Below are positions 31,419 to 41,361 of a stretch of 64,000 nt of DNA, piece by piece. Location of the stretch: positions 548,600-612,599 of the forward strand of contig NZ_WVHS01000004.1 of assembly GCF_009834915.1 (NCBI RefSeq), given 5' to 3'. This stretch comes from Hufsiella ginkgonis (GTDB lineage: Bacteria; Bacteroidota; Bacteroidia; Sphingobacteriales; Sphingobacteriaceae). The number at the start of each line of letters is the position of its first letter. Within the stretch, counting starts at the first letter, position 1. The position numbers were made by a program, and so were the translations under genes. The notes under the pieces are model-generated. The model had not been told where the DNA came from. It saw only the letters and a list, made by a program, of their open reading frames with translations, and did not search any database.

Positions 31419-33185
31419 CTACTTCATTTTAAACGGCAGGTACCAGTTTTTCACATCGGTTCCCAACGCGGTAACGCCGGCGGGAACGGGCAATCCTGCT
31501 GCGGTGAATTTGGCTGCTACCTTGTCTCTCAGGAAAGCCCTGCCTGCACCAGCAGTTATTTTCTCCCGTCGCAGGGCGATCCGCACCAGGTCCTGCCAGC
31601 GGTTGCCTTCGAACGCAAGCTCCAGGGCTGCTTCATTTACCAGCAGGTCTTCCATGGCAATGGTCAGACCCGGACGATCGGTCACCGGTTTATTCTCCTG
31701 GCCAGGGATCGTCATATTGAAAAACTTCGCGGAATCCACTTTAGCAGGCGCCAATGAGGCACGTCCCCTAATCCCTTCGTTTACGTACCAGGCGCTGCGG
31801 TAGCGGGGGAACTCTCCCTGGCGGGCGTCGAAGTAATAATCAGACTTGGTATCGAGCGTGGTTTGCATAATGTTCGAAACGTTATCAGGCACCGGCAACG
31901 CTGCCGGCGTAAATGCCGACCTGATGCCGTTATTCATAAATCCATAGGCGATCCGGTCAAAACCGTCGCGGTTAGCGGCCTCGCTCATACGCAGGTGGAT
32001 CATGGCCGCACGGCAAAGGATCCATTTTCCGCTGGTTTCAAAAGGAAGGGCCGGGTTATAGCTGCCCAGCATTTTGGCAATTATCGGTGTGCCCTGGGTA
32101 TAGCTCCTGCCCACCCCGCGGAAAGTGTCGCCGGGCGTGTTATCCGAGCGGGTCTGGCTGTTCCAGTTCTTTATGGCTTGCGCCGAAGGTTTTACGAGAT
32201 ACCTGGAGTAAAACAGGTCGATAAACGGGTTTTCGGGCGCAAACTTCTTGTCGAATGGCAGGTTCCAGATGATCTCGTAGTTTGAGTAGCGCTCTCCGAA
32301 ACTTGATGCGAAGATCACCATCCAGTTTCCCGCACTTAGCCGGGTACTTGCGTTACCGAGCTTATACGTATTCGTCCAGTTTTCGCCGGCATCGATCAGG
32401 GTGGGGTACAGCACATCTGCATAGTTCATAATGATCTTGTAGTAATGTGCCGCCTGCGTATAATTTCCCTTCCAGAGGTATAGGTCGCCCATCAAACAAT
32501 ATTTGTTAATGAACATCTTGGTGGTGTTATAAGTGTCGAGTGTAGTCACCAGCGATGTCCCTGCAGGCATGGGGTCCTTATTAGGTAATGCCATGGTAAA
32601 ATCGATCAGCCTGGTAAGCAGGTCATCAAAACCGATCATGGGGTACCTGGATGCATCATCCAGGTCGGTAACCTTTGCCAGGGGATCGGTAATATAAGGG
32701 ATCGTACCGTATTGCACGCCTGCCTGGAGGTATAGCCAGGTACGGATAGCGCCTACTTCAGAATACCGGATATTGTAATCTGCCTGGCTCAACCGCTTGT
32801 CGCTAAGCATTTTGCTGAAGTTCGCCAGGGCATCGTTACAGTTGATGATCACTTCGTACCATGGTCTCGGGTCGGCCCAGCTGTTATCGGTGGTTACCGC
32901 ATGATCGTTTAGCTGCTTCAGGTATTTATCCGAATTAGGGGTTACATCCTCGAGATCTCCGCGAAGCTCGTTCAATACCATATAGCGTTCCGCCAGTCCC
33001 TGCACCTTGCCGTAGATCCCCATCACCACCGCATCCGCATCGTATACGTTCTGGTAGGCGTTTTCCGAGCTCAGCACATTTTCAGGCTCTATATCGAACG
33101 TGCTTTTACAGGCAAAGAGGCATAAGGTGAGGCACATAATTCCTGCCGCAATGCCTTTTGATAAACCTGGTTTATATGTCTTCAT
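31419..33185 (-). CDS. SusD/RagB-family outer-membrane lipoprotein
   Basis: A 588-residue SusD-like nutrient-binding lipoprotein. The lipobox is LCLFAC (Cys about residue 26). The TPR-rich SusD fold is indicated by NVYDADAVVMGIYGKVQ, RTWLYLQAGVQYGTIPYI, KYCLMGDLYLWKGNYTQAA and, near the C-terminus, ELAFEGNRWQDLVRIALR. SusD proteins form a lid over the cognate SusC channel. It lies 31 bp after the 1070-aa SusC and is the last gene of the seven-gene FAS1/SusCD operon. The substrate is unknown, and no enzyme accompanies it. Confidence 0.93.
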   Translation of the reverse strand: MKTYKPGLSKGIAAGIMCLTLCLFACKSTFDIEPENVLSSENAYQNVYDADAVVMGIYGKVQGLAERYMVLNELRGDLEDVTPNSDKYLKQLNDHAVTTDNSWADPRPWYEVIINCNDALANFSKMLSDKRLSQADYNIRYSEVGAIRTWLYLQAGVQYGTIPYITDPLAKVTDLDDASRYPMIGFDDLLTRLIDFTMALPNKDPMPAGTSLVTTLDTYNTTKMFINKYCLMGDLYLWKGNYTQAAHYYKIIMNYADVLYPTLIDAGENWTNTYKLGNASTRLSAGNWMVIFASSFGERYSNYEIIWNLPFDKKFAPENPFIDLFYSRYLVKPSAQAIKNWNSQTRSDNTPGDTFRGVGRSYTQGTPIIAKMLGSYNPALPFETSGKWILCRAAMIHLRMSEAANRDGFDRIAYGFMNNGIRSAFTPAALPVPDNVSNIMQTTLDTKSDYYFDARQGEFPRYRSAWYVNEGIRGRASLAPAKVDSAKFFNMTIPGQENKPVTDRPGLTIAMEDLLVNEAALELAFEGNRWQDLVRIALRREKITAGAGRAFLRDKVAAKFTAAGLPVPAGVTALGTDVKNWYLPFKMK

Positions 33186-33216
33186 ATTTTTTTTATTAAC
33201 GCTGTCTTCTTTTAAA

Positions 33217-36200
33217 TTATAATCCTACTCTGATACCCAACTGTACGCTGCGGAACTGCGGTTCCAGCCCGGTGTCTACCCCCCGGTTAAATACAGAGCC
33301 TGAGGCGCTGAATTCCGGATCAAAGCCCAGGTATTTGCTGGCCGTTAACACGTTATTGCCGGTAAGGTACACTTTGGCGTATTTAAAGCCTTTTGCTTTG
33401 AAGGGCACATCGTAGCTTACGGAAATGGTGCGGAGACGGATATACGACCCATCTTCGATCCAGCGGTCAGAGAAACGCGCATTCCCGACCGGGTCGCCGT
33501 ACTGCACTCTTGGCGTGTTGGTTACCTGCCCGTTTGCTTTCCAGCGATTTAATACAACTTCTGTCTGGTTCTGAAATCCGTTCATCGACTCGAGGCCGCG
33601 ACGTACATAATTGTAGATATCGTTTCCTGAGCTGAAGGTGAGGATCGCATCCATCGAAAACCGTTTCCAGCTAAAGGCATTGCTGAACATCCCTGTAAAA
33701 TCAGGATTGGGGTTTCCGATCACCTGCATGTCCTGCTCATCGATAAAAGAATCGCCGTTGGTGTTCACAAACCGCACGTCGCCGCCTTTAAAGGCAGTTA
33801 CCACACCGCCGGAAGTGCGGCTGGACAATCCGGCGGAGGCGGCTTCCGCGTCGGAGGCGTACACTCCATTGGTTTTGTATCCATAGAACAGGTTCGGGGC
33901 CATCCCCTTTTGGGTGAGGATAGTGGCGCCGGCATATTCTGTGGTCAGCCGGTCATTGGGGATCCTGGTAACTTCATTCCGGTAGGCCGAGATATTGAAC
34001 GCGGCATCCCACTTCAGCACTTTGTTAATAAGCCTGCCGTTAAGGTTGAGCTCCGCGCCATGCGATTTCATGCCGCCATTGTTGGTGAGCACCGAAGTAA
34101 AGCCGCTAAAGTTGTTCACCGGTTCGTATACCAGCATGTCTGAGGTGGTATTCCTGAATACGTCGACGGTAACGCCCAGGCGTTCGCCAAGGAAAGAGGC
34201 GTCTATGCCCGCATTCAGTTTCTTAACGGTCTCCCACTTCAGGGCCGGGTTGGCGAGGTTTCCGCGTACGAGTCCTTGTGAGCCAAGGAAGTTTTGCGTT
34301 ACATAATATTGTCTTGCGCTGTAGTTCCCGATGTCGTCGTTCGCGGTAAGGCCGTAGCTGGCGCGCAGTTTAAGCGACTCGATCGTTCTCGAATCAGCAA
34401 GAAAGCTTTCGGACGATAATAACCACCCTGCCGCTATCGAAGGCAGCACCGCGAGCTGGTTTCCGCCGATGGTAAGCGGGGCCGAAGCTTCCTTTCCAAA
34501 CCTCGAAGAACCGTCGACCGCGAGGTTAAACGAAAGGAAATACTTGTTTTTAAGTTCGTAATCCGCGTTCAGATAGCTGTTGATCGAGCGCCATTTCCCG
34601 TTGTCACCGCTTACCCGTCTCAGCAGCGCCTGGCCGTTGGTCACGCTCACGTAGTCGTCGGTGGCCGAGTTATAACCCAGGCCATAGTCCGTTTCGCGCG
34701 AGTTGTCATTAAACCTGAATCCGGCATTGGCCGACAGGTTATGCATGTTGTTAAAGGTTTTTGCGTAGGTGAGCCTTGCATCGCTGAACAGGGAATACAA
34801 TCTTTCCACGTTACTTCCCGACTGGTTAAGCGCTACTGCCGCACTCAGCGTATCGGGCACGATGCCCTTGTTAGGAACAAAGATATTCTCGCGAACCTTA
34901 TCATAGGTGACTCCCATAAGCACTTTTACGCCGAGGGCTTTATTCACCGCGTAATCAAATCCCACGGATCCCTGGAAACGATAGTTTTTATCGTTTGCCT
35001 GCATGTTATTGATCACCGCTACGGGGTTGCTGACGTTAAAAATGTCGACTCCTGCATAGTTAGGCGAAACGGCGCCCGATTCAGACACGTCCTGTATCGG
35101 CAGGAACGGCGCCTTAACCAGCCCGAGGTATAATGGATTGGTTTTATTGGCAATGCCCTGGTTTTTAAGCGCCTGCTCATTCGAAACGAAAGAGAGGTTG
35201 GCCGTGCCCTTTAGCTTGGCAGACAGGTTAAGGTCGGCATTGAACCTTGTCTGATAGCGCGAAAGATCTGTTTGATCGGTGATCCCCTCGTTCTTAAGGT
35301 AGCCGACCGATAAGCCGTAGGTTGCAATATTGTCGCCGCCGGTGATCTTCAGGTAATAATTATTGTTGAAGCTGTTGCTCATTACCTGGTCCTGCCAGTT
35401 AGTGTTGTAATGATACCTGAAATAGTTCGGGTTCGTAGCCGGGTTCGTATCGTCGTTCATAAACGGCAGCGATTGGATCTGGGCGCTGGTAAGCGAAGCC
35501 GATTTCAACAGGTCGGAGAGGTAGATCCGGTAATCTGAGATCCCCATCACGGGCAGGTTCGACGGCTTAAAATTGAAGCCTCCGTAAGCGGAAAAGTCGA
35601 TCCTGGTAGCCTGTTCCTTCGCCCTGGCGGTAGTGATCAGGATCACCCCGTTAGCTCCCTTGGTGCCATAAGCTGATGCCGCCGCATCTTTAAGGACCGA
35701 AATATTGTCGATATCCTTAATATCGATATTTGCCAGCGGGTTGCTGCTATGACCGGAGATCAGCGACACCCCGTAGTTACTGTTGTCGTAAAGGATGCCG
35801 TCCACGAAAATTGCGGGTTGGTTGGTCGCATACAGCGAGTTATACCCCCTCAGCAGCAGGTTAGCGCCAATGCCGGGTGTTCCGGAACGACGGGTGACGT
35901 CGAGCCCGGGCACTCTCCCCTGCAGGTAAGTATCCGGGCTTTCAGAAGAGCGCTGCCAGCTATCGGCAACGTCGATGTTGGTTACGGCGACCGGGATGTG
36001 GTTGAGCGGCTTCGTGGCATAGGGGAGCTGGGCCGCGGCATATACAGAATTATAATTTTCTTCGAAAAGGCTTATTCTGACCTCTTTGCGGCCTTTAAGA
36101 GCTACCTCTTTGGTTTGATATCCCTGGCCGGTGATCACAATTACCGCCTGGTAATCGGGAACAGACACTTTGAACTCGCCGTTGGCGTTGGTTATGGAGG

Positions 36201-36429
36201 CCGAATATCCGGGAACGCTGATGCTGATACCAGGCAGCGGCTTGCCGGTAGACGATTCTGTGACGGTACCGCTGGCCTTCGTCCGGCTCTCATCCTTCCT
36301 CACCGCTGCAACCGAATCAGCGGCGGCCCTTGCCACGGAATCCTGCTGGGCATACAGTGAGCCTGAAGCGGCCCAGATAATGATCGCCGGGAGAATAGTT
36401 CTTTTTACCGTTAATGTGAATATGTGCAT
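33217..36429 (-). CDS. SusC/RagA-family TonB-dependent transporter
   Basis: A 1070-residue outer-membrane TonB-linked receptor. The signal peptide (about residues 8-27, ending SLYAQ) is followed by a CarboxypepD_reg-like domain (ASGTVTESSTGKPLPGISIS). The plug carries the SusC signature IDNISVLKDAAASAYGTKGA, and the rest is a barrel with an aromatic C-terminus (VQLGIRVGL). No STN domain, so it is not a sigma/anti-sigma-signalling receptor. Its SusD partner follows after 31 bp, and a FAS1 lipoprotein gene precedes it by 36 bp. It probably imports an oligosaccharide or glycopeptide. Confidence 0.94.
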   Translation of the reverse strand: MHIFTLTVKRTILPAIIIWAASGSLYAQQDSVARAAADSVAAVRKDESRTKASGTVTESSTGKPLPGISISVPGYSASITNANGEFKVSVPDYQAVIVITGQGYQTKEVALKGRKEVRISLFEENYNSVYAAAQLPYATKPLNHIPVAVTNIDVADSWQRSSESPDTYLQGRVPGLDVTRRSGTPGIGANLLLRGYNSLYATNQPAIFVDGILYDNSNYGVSLISGHSSNPLANIDIKDIDNISVLKDAAASAYGTKGANGVILITTARAKEQATRIDFSAYGGFNFKPSNLPVMGISDYRIYLSDLLKSASLTSAQIQSLPFMNDDTNPATNPNYFRYHYNTNWQDQVMSNSFNNNYYLKITGGDNIATYGLSVGYLKNEGITDQTDLSRYQTRFNADLNLSAKLKGTANLSFVSNEQALKNQGIANKTNPLYLGLVKAPFLPIQDVSESGAVSPNYAGVDIFNVSNPVAVINNMQANDKNYRFQGSVGFDYAVNKALGVKVLMGVTYDKVRENIFVPNKGIVPDTLSAAVALNQSGSNVERLYSLFSDARLTYAKTFNNMHNLSANAGFRFNDNSRETDYGLGYNSATDDYVSVTNGQALLRRVSGDNGKWRSINSYLNADYELKNKYFLSFNLAVDGSSRFGKEASAPLTIGGNQLAVLPSIAAGWLLSSESFLADSRTIESLKLRASYGLTANDDIGNYSARQYYVTQNFLGSQGLVRGNLANPALKWETVKKLNAGIDASFLGERLGVTVDVFRNTTSDMLVYEPVNNFSGFTSVLTNNGGMKSHGAELNLNGRLINKVLKWDAAFNISAYRNEVTRIPNDRLTTEYAGATILTQKGMAPNLFYGYKTNGVYASDAEAASAGLSSRTSGGVVTAFKGGDVRFVNTNGDSFIDEQDMQVIGNPNPDFTGMFSNAFSWKRFSMDAILTFSSGNDIYNYVRRGLESMNGFQNQTEVVLNRWKANGQVTNTPRVQYGDPVGNARFSDRWIEDGSYIRLRTISVSYDVPFKAKGFKYAKVYLTGNNVLTASKYLGFDPEFSASGSVFNRGVDTGLEPQFRSVQLGIRVGL

Positions 36430-36465
36430 AATTCAGGTATTTTTTTGAAAGCTTTGTTGATCGGT

Positions 36466-38001
36466 TTAAGGCAGGATAGGCACGAGTTTGATATAATCCA
36501 GCAACAGATCATTGGTGCCGTTCGTGGTGGTGGTGTTGCTCACCAGGTACACGTCGAAAGCACCGGATTTAGTGCTATTTGTATAGTACTTGTCGATGGC
36601 GTAATTACCGAGCAAAACCTCCGAATAATCGGGCAGAAACGTTTTAGGAATTGCGGACGGCACGGCACCAGGTTTTGCCACGAGTGCAAAGTCGGTGGCG
36701 GCAGCCGTCTTAAACGCCAGTTTCTGTGGAGACCACGTAAGATCGGTGGCCGTACCGCTATAAGTAAGGTTATAATCGCGCACCACCCGCCAGTAAACCT
36801 TATAGGTAACCGAGTTGGTATTAAACCGGTACCGGGCCGTAAAACCGGCCGTTCCGTGGTTTACCACGTTGAGGTCGCGGAAGGTAGATCCGTCGGGATT
36901 TCGCCGCACCCGGATAGAAAACGTTTTCCCTGCAACGGAGAACGAGTTTGAGGCAACGTTTTCCCCCTGTATAAGTACCGGTTTGATCTTGGTGTACGGG
37001 TCATAAGTGCCATTGCCAAGGTCGTAATTGATCTTACTCATTACATATACAATGCCGTTGCTTACTTTGCGGGTTTCCACCACGTCGCTCTTCAGCAGGC
37101 GGAACTTCACGCTGTCGCGGACGGAGTATACGGTACCCGGGAAGTTATCCGAAGAAAGAACTCCTTTAAACGCCAGGTCTTTGATCACGTGAAACCGCGT
37201 GATGCTGTCGGTACTGTCCTTCACGGTACTTACGTTGTAGTATTTCTGAAGCTTGTTTTTTTCGGCGGTAAACGCGGCGTCAGACAGTACGATATAGGTG
37301 TACAGGGAGTCTTCGTTACTGATATCTGCCCGCTGCAGGAACCGGTTGCTGTTAATAATGCCCGTGCCTGGTTTATAGATAGGTTTCCCGGTTACGGGAT
37401 CTACCCCGGTCTGCTCGGCCTTCGACGAATCCTGTACGGAGAAGTTCAGCGAAATCAATTCCGTTTTTTGCAAAGTAGAAGTAGAATTAAGGTACTCCCA
37501 GATACTTTGCTTGGGAATGATAGGCTGGCTGATCACGTGAATAACGCCGTTGCCCACATAAATATCCGCCTTGGCGATGGCCGATTCTTCTACCGTAGTT
37601 CCGGTGAATGTAACATTTTTGCCGTTGAGCGTTTTAATACGCATAGACGGCTGCGGCGCCGTAGTAAGGTATAGCTGGTTGGCGATGTGGTTTCCCACGA
37701 AAAGCTTCAGCTTAGCGTCGTCGCCGATCACGGATGCATCCAGCGCGGCCAGGGCCTGGTTGGTAGGCGCCCAAACCGTAAACGACTTGGATGACGCTAC
37801 CACCTTATCGTAACCGGTTTTAGCCAGGTACTCGCTAAACTTGCTCAGATCGGGATCCTTGTTGATCTGCGCGAGCAGGTCTACCGCCAGCATAGGATCG
37901 GTAATTTCGTTATGGTCCGCCCACTTATCCGTGCATGACGATACTATCGCGGCCGTGAGGAATGTGAGAACCAGTACGAATCGTTGTCTTAGAATATTCA
38001 T
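36466..38001 (-). CDS. Fasciclin (FAS1) domain lipoprotein, two FAS1 modules plus C-terminal sandwich
   Basis: A 511-residue lipoprotein (lipobox ending VSSC, Cys about residue 23). FAS1 module 1 spans about residues 35-160, with FTVWAPTNQALAALD and the H2-like YVGNGVIHVISQPI. Module 2 (about 165-345) is divergent (SIWEYLNSTSTLQKTELISL). The last 150 or so residues are a beta-rich domain unlike FAS1, ending LLLDYIKLVPILP. FAS1 modules mediate adhesion or glycan binding. Between two SusCD pairs the protein probably works as a surface glycan-binding accessory. It is the fifth gene of the operon. Confidence 0.86.
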   Translation of the reverse strand: MNILRQRFVLVLTFLTAAIVSSCTDKWADHNEITDPMLAVDLLAQINKDPDLSKFSEYLAKTGYDKVVASSKSFTVWAPTNQALAALDASVIGDDAKLKLFVGNHIANQLYLTTAPQPSMRIKTLNGKNVTFTGTTVEESAIAKADIYVGNGVIHVISQPIIPKQSIWEYLNSTSTLQKTELISLNFSVQDSSKAEQTGVDPVTGKPIYKPGTGIINSNRFLQRADISNEDSLYTYIVLSDAAFTAEKNKLQKYYNVSTVKDSTDSITRFHVIKDLAFKGVLSSDNFPGTVYSVRDSVKFRLLKSDVVETRKVSNGIVYVMSKINYDLGNGTYDPYTKIKPVLIQGENVASNSFSVAGKTFSIRVRRNPDGSTFRDLNVVNHGTAGFTARYRFNTNSVTYKVYWRVVRDYNLTYSGTATDLTWSPQKLAFKTAAATDFALVAKPGAVPSAIPKTFLPDYSEVLLGNYAIDKYYTNSTKSGAFDVYLVSNTTTTNGTNDLLLDYIKLVPILP

Positions 38002-38052
38002 TTCTGTTGTTGTCTTTTAGGTTGGAGGTTCGGGGTTAGACCTTGAACCAGG

Positions 38053-39840
38053 TTATATTTTCCTGTCTGCAATTACCAAAGGCGTGTTATCCAGGGTACC
38101 GTCTGTTTTGAATCGCGGTATGATCTGCGACGGCGCATCTACCGGGATGAACTGGATCATATCGAGGAAGCTCTGGCTCTGGCTCCCCAGTATGACCTTG
38201 AACATCAGTATGTGGTTATCGGTGGTTTTGATATCAACCGTACCTACTTTTTTAGCTACCCACGAGTTAAAGTTGGTTGCGGTAACCGGCGAAGTGTAGT
38301 ATTTCCAGCCCAACGCTTCCAGCTCGGCCGTAGAGCCCGAAGGCATCGGCTCGCAGAAATCGTGGGTTTTGGCAAGTGGCTCACCGTCATCAATAATGAT
38401 CTGGCTCTGGCAGCGGCTGCCTGCCGGGTAAGTTCCGTTACCCGACTGCTGAAGGGTACGGTAGCAGATCCAAACGTTATAACGTCCGCGAACGATCAGC
38501 GGGGTTTTCATTTTAACCCAGTCGGCCCTGCTGGATAACCCGATCCCCATGTTCAGGTAATCGTTATACACCCATCCGCCGGTGGCGTTCACATACCCGA
38601 TAGTGGTGGAGGCATTTCGGTAAAAGAAGTCCCACCCGCCGATCTGGAAAGGCGCCGTGGCCGACGGCTTTACAAAGTTCGCGGTACCGGTATTGCGGAA
38701 TACCGAAAGCTTGCGCACTTCAGGGAAATCGGCAACATCCCAGTCTACCCGGAAAGGGACCCGCACCTTAATAGCGAAATGTCCGCTGGTTGCCGAGAGA
38801 TTGGCCGGTTTATAAGGAGCGGTTACGTGCATTACGCCGTTAGTCGCCGAGTTATCGCTAATGGTTCTTCCAAGGGTGAACCCAGGTTCGTATATGTTAT
38901 TAAACACCCCGTCGTTGATCAGCACGAGTTCGTCATCCAGCTTTGCGGTAATGATCTCCGGGTTAGCCAGTGTAGCGTGCGATTGCGCTGAAACGATGTC
39001 CGCGAGGTATTTAGCCTCATAAAGGATATGATAAGCCATGAACATGTGAAGGCTGTCTGTTACCAGCCTGGGATTGCCCGTTTTCGAAAAACGGGCTTTA
39101 AGATCGGCATACGTATTAAAACCGGCAGCTTTAAATACCGCATCGGTTTCTACCAGCGCGGTAAGGCGTGCCTTTTTCGCATCCGGGTTGCTGGCAGGTG
39201 CAATATTTAAGGTATCGTACAAGCCGGTTTCCTTAAGTGCCTGGGTAAAGATCGAATAAGCGGTATTCGCCTCGATCATTTTTGCCAGTGTCAGTTTCGA
39301 AGGCTGTAATACGCGATCGATCACATGGATCACCCCGTTGCCCACCTTGATGTTGGCGGTCACCATATTCGCCTGGCGATTAATTATGATCCTGGTGGCG
39401 CCGTTTACATTAGCGGCGCCTGTGATCAGGTATTGGCCTTGCATGGTAAGCGAGGGTAACTTACCATCGTTAAACTTAGTGGTAGAGATGGTATCGCTCA
39501 GCAGGTGAAACTTCACGATATCTTTCAGCTCGGTAACGTCAAGCTGTTCCACCGCGGTTTTGCCTTTCTCCTGCAGGAAGGCCTTCACCCCGTCGTTAGT
39601 AGGAAGGAAGAGCGTATAGCTACCGTATGCCTGCAGGAAGCCTGCGGTGTTTGTAAGTTCCAGTACCTTTCGCCATTCCGAAAACTGGTCGGGATATTTG
39701 TCCAGGTAGCTCGTCATGTTTACCGACTCGCTAGTATTATAAACAATGGGTTCTTCCTTACAGCCGGCAAGGAAAACAAGGACTAACGCCGCCAGGTATA
39801 CTGGCTGTACGATCCATTTTTGAACGGTATTGTATTTCAT
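38053..39840 (-). CDS. Fasciclin (FAS1) domain lipoprotein with C-terminal binding-like module
   Basis: A 595-residue lipoprotein (lipobox LAGC, Cys about residue 27). FAS1 module 1 (about 45-185) has YTLFLPTNDGVKAFLQEKGK and IKVGNGVIHVIDRVLQP. Module 2 (about 190-335) has ATNGVMHVTAPYKP. Residues from about 340 to the end form a beta-rich module with many aromatics (IGGWDFFYRN, GWVYNDYLNMG) and close with FLDMIQFIPVD. That ending resembles LLLDYIKLVPILP in the next FAS1 protein. The fold may be galactose-binding/CBM-like (inference). It lies 12 bp after the 497-aa SusD gene and 51 bp before the next FAS1 gene. Confidence 0.86.
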   Translation of the reverse strand: MKYNTVQKWIVQPVYLAALVLVFLAGCKEEPIVYNTSESVNMTSYLDKYPDQFSEWRKVLELTNTAGFLQAYGSYTLFLPTNDGVKAFLQEKGKTAVEQLDVTELKDIVKFHLLSDTISTTKFNDGKLPSLTMQGQYLITGAANVNGATRIIINRQANMVTANIKVGNGVIHVIDRVLQPSKLTLAKMIEANTAYSIFTQALKETGLYDTLNIAPASNPDAKKARLTALVETDAVFKAAGFNTYADLKARFSKTGNPRLVTDSLHMFMAYHILYEAKYLADIVSAQSHATLANPEIITAKLDDELVLINDGVFNNIYEPGFTLGRTISDNSATNGVMHVTAPYKPANLSATSGHFAIKVRVPFRVDWDVADFPEVRKLSVFRNTGTANFVKPSATAPFQIGGWDFFYRNASTTIGYVNATGGWVYNDYLNMGIGLSSRADWVKMKTPLIVRGRYNVWICYRTLQQSGNGTYPAGSRCQSQIIIDDGEPLAKTHDFCEPMPSGSTAELEALGWKYYTSPVTATNFNSWVAKKVGTVDIKTTDNHILMFKVILGSQSQSFLDMIQFIPVDAPSQIIPRFKTDGTLDNTPLVIADRKI

Positions 39841-39852
39841 AACCTACGTTTA

Positions 39853-41346
39853 TTATTGGTAAAATGGGTTTTGTACTAGTTGCTTATCGGTATTAAGCTC
39901 ATTTAAGAAAATTGGCATGTAATGGCTGCGCACGTCCCGGTACTTACTGATCATTGACTGCTGCCTGTTAGGCGGCGCGATATCGGCGATCATCGAAGTG
40001 ATCAGGTCGAGGTGCGCATAGTTATTACGTTTTGCGTTCCTGAGGTAATCGAACCATCGTTTACCTTCGAAAGCGAACTCGCGACCGCGTTCCCGCAGGA
40101 TGTAGTCTGAAATATCCTGTGCGTTCGACGGGTCGGGCGACTCCTCGGAAGCTGAAACTGCTCCTGCACGGGTACGGATAGTTTTAACCAGGGCGAGTGC
40201 TTCGGCGCCTTTGCTGGTCCATGCCAGTGCTTCGGCTTTTAAGAGCAGCACGTCCGCCAGGCGGTACACCATCCAGTGTGCGTACGAATCGGGTTGTGCG
40301 CGGGTAATGGTAAGGTCATTGGTACCGATCCATTTCCAAATGGTAAAGTCCGAAGCGCGTACGAACCCCGCATCGGAGCGGATGTCTTTTTTATTCGGGT
40401 CGGAAGTATCGATGCCGTACATGTTATCCGTTACCCTTGATGCGGCAAGGTAACGGCGGGTGGTAGCGGGCGAAAACATCGCGTAGAACGGGTTCAGTAT
40501 CTGGCTATCATACTGAAGCTCGAAGATGCTTTCGTTCGAATTTCCTACAAATACCAGGGTGTTGAACCAGTTCGACTGGCTGCTGCCATCGATCAGGCCG
40601 AATTTCGCCGAATTGATAATGGCGTTACAAGCGGTGATACACTCTGCGTATTTCTCATTCCACAGGTAAACATCCGCCTGCAGCGCATATACGCCATAAC
40701 GTGTCATGCGGCCCTTGTCCATCGCCTGGCTTCCATAAGTGAAAGGAATGTACTTTACCGCGAAGTCAAGGTCGGAAAGGATCTGTGCATAAACCTGTTC
40801 TTTCGTGCTTTTTGGCAGCTGTTCGATCTTCGAATCGCTGGAGCTGGCTTTCAGCTGGAGGGGAACCTCGCCCCAGATACGCAGCAGGTAAAAGTACATC
40901 AGCGCCCGGATACTGTAAGCTTCCGAAAGGTAAGCATCCAGCTGTGCCTGGGTAAGCGTGTTATCGTTGCTGATCACGCCGGGGCCGTATTGGATCACGG
41001 TGTTGCAGTAGTTGATGGTTGAATACAAGGTTCCCCAATCGCTAAAGGCATTGGTCGACAGGATCTCTCCATTGGTAAGACTGGTCTCATCCACCGAAGC
41101 GTTAGTGGTAAGGGTGATCATGTCGGCCCTGATTTCGCCCCAGATAAACAGGTTGGCAACCTGCCCGCCGGAAACCATGGACGCATAACAGCCTACCACG
41201 GCCGATTGCAGCTGCTCCTTGGTTTTCCAGAAATCTTCCCGTACCAGCCCGTCCTGCGGTTTCAGCTCCAGCCACTTATTACACGATGAAGCCATTACCA
41301 GGGTGACTATCAGCGTTGCTTTAATTATCGTATTTCTAATCATCAT
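39853..41346 (-). CDS. SusD/RagB-family outer-membrane lipoprotein
   Basis: A 497-residue SusD-like protein with lipobox VMASSC (Cys about residue 22). Start is ATG at 41346, though the adjacent ATG at 41343 is equally possible. Typical features are LKPQDGLVREDFWKTKEQLQ near the N-terminus, RALMYFYLLRIWGEVPLQL, a YALQADVYLWNEKYAECITA helix pair, and the C-terminal GREFAFEGKRWFDYLRNAKR. Partner of the 1097-aa SusC, 15 bp upstream. It is third in the operon, followed after 12 bp by a FAS1 gene. Confidence 0.94.
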   Translation of the reverse strand: MMIRNTIIKATLIVTLVMASSCNKWLELKPQDGLVREDFWKTKEQLQSAVVGCYASMVSGGQVANLFIWGEIRADMITLTTNASVDETSLTNGEILSTNAFSDWGTLYSTINYCNTVIQYGPGVISNDNTLTQAQLDAYLSEAYSIRALMYFYLLRIWGEVPLQLKASSSDSKIEQLPKSTKEQVYAQILSDLDFAVKYIPFTYGSQAMDKGRMTRYGVYALQADVYLWNEKYAECITACNAIINSAKFGLIDGSSQSNWFNTLVFVGNSNESIFELQYDSQILNPFYAMFSPATTRRYLAASRVTDNMYGIDTSDPNKKDIRSDAGFVRASDFTIWKWIGTNDLTITRAQPDSYAHWMVYRLADVLLLKAEALAWTSKGAEALALVKTIRTRAGAVSASEESPDPSNAQDISDYILRERGREFAFEGKRWFDYLRNAKRNNYAHLDLITSMIADIAPPNRQQSMISKYRDVRSHYMPIFLNELNTDKQLVQNPFYQ

Positions 41347-41361
41347 TCAATCTTTAAAAAT

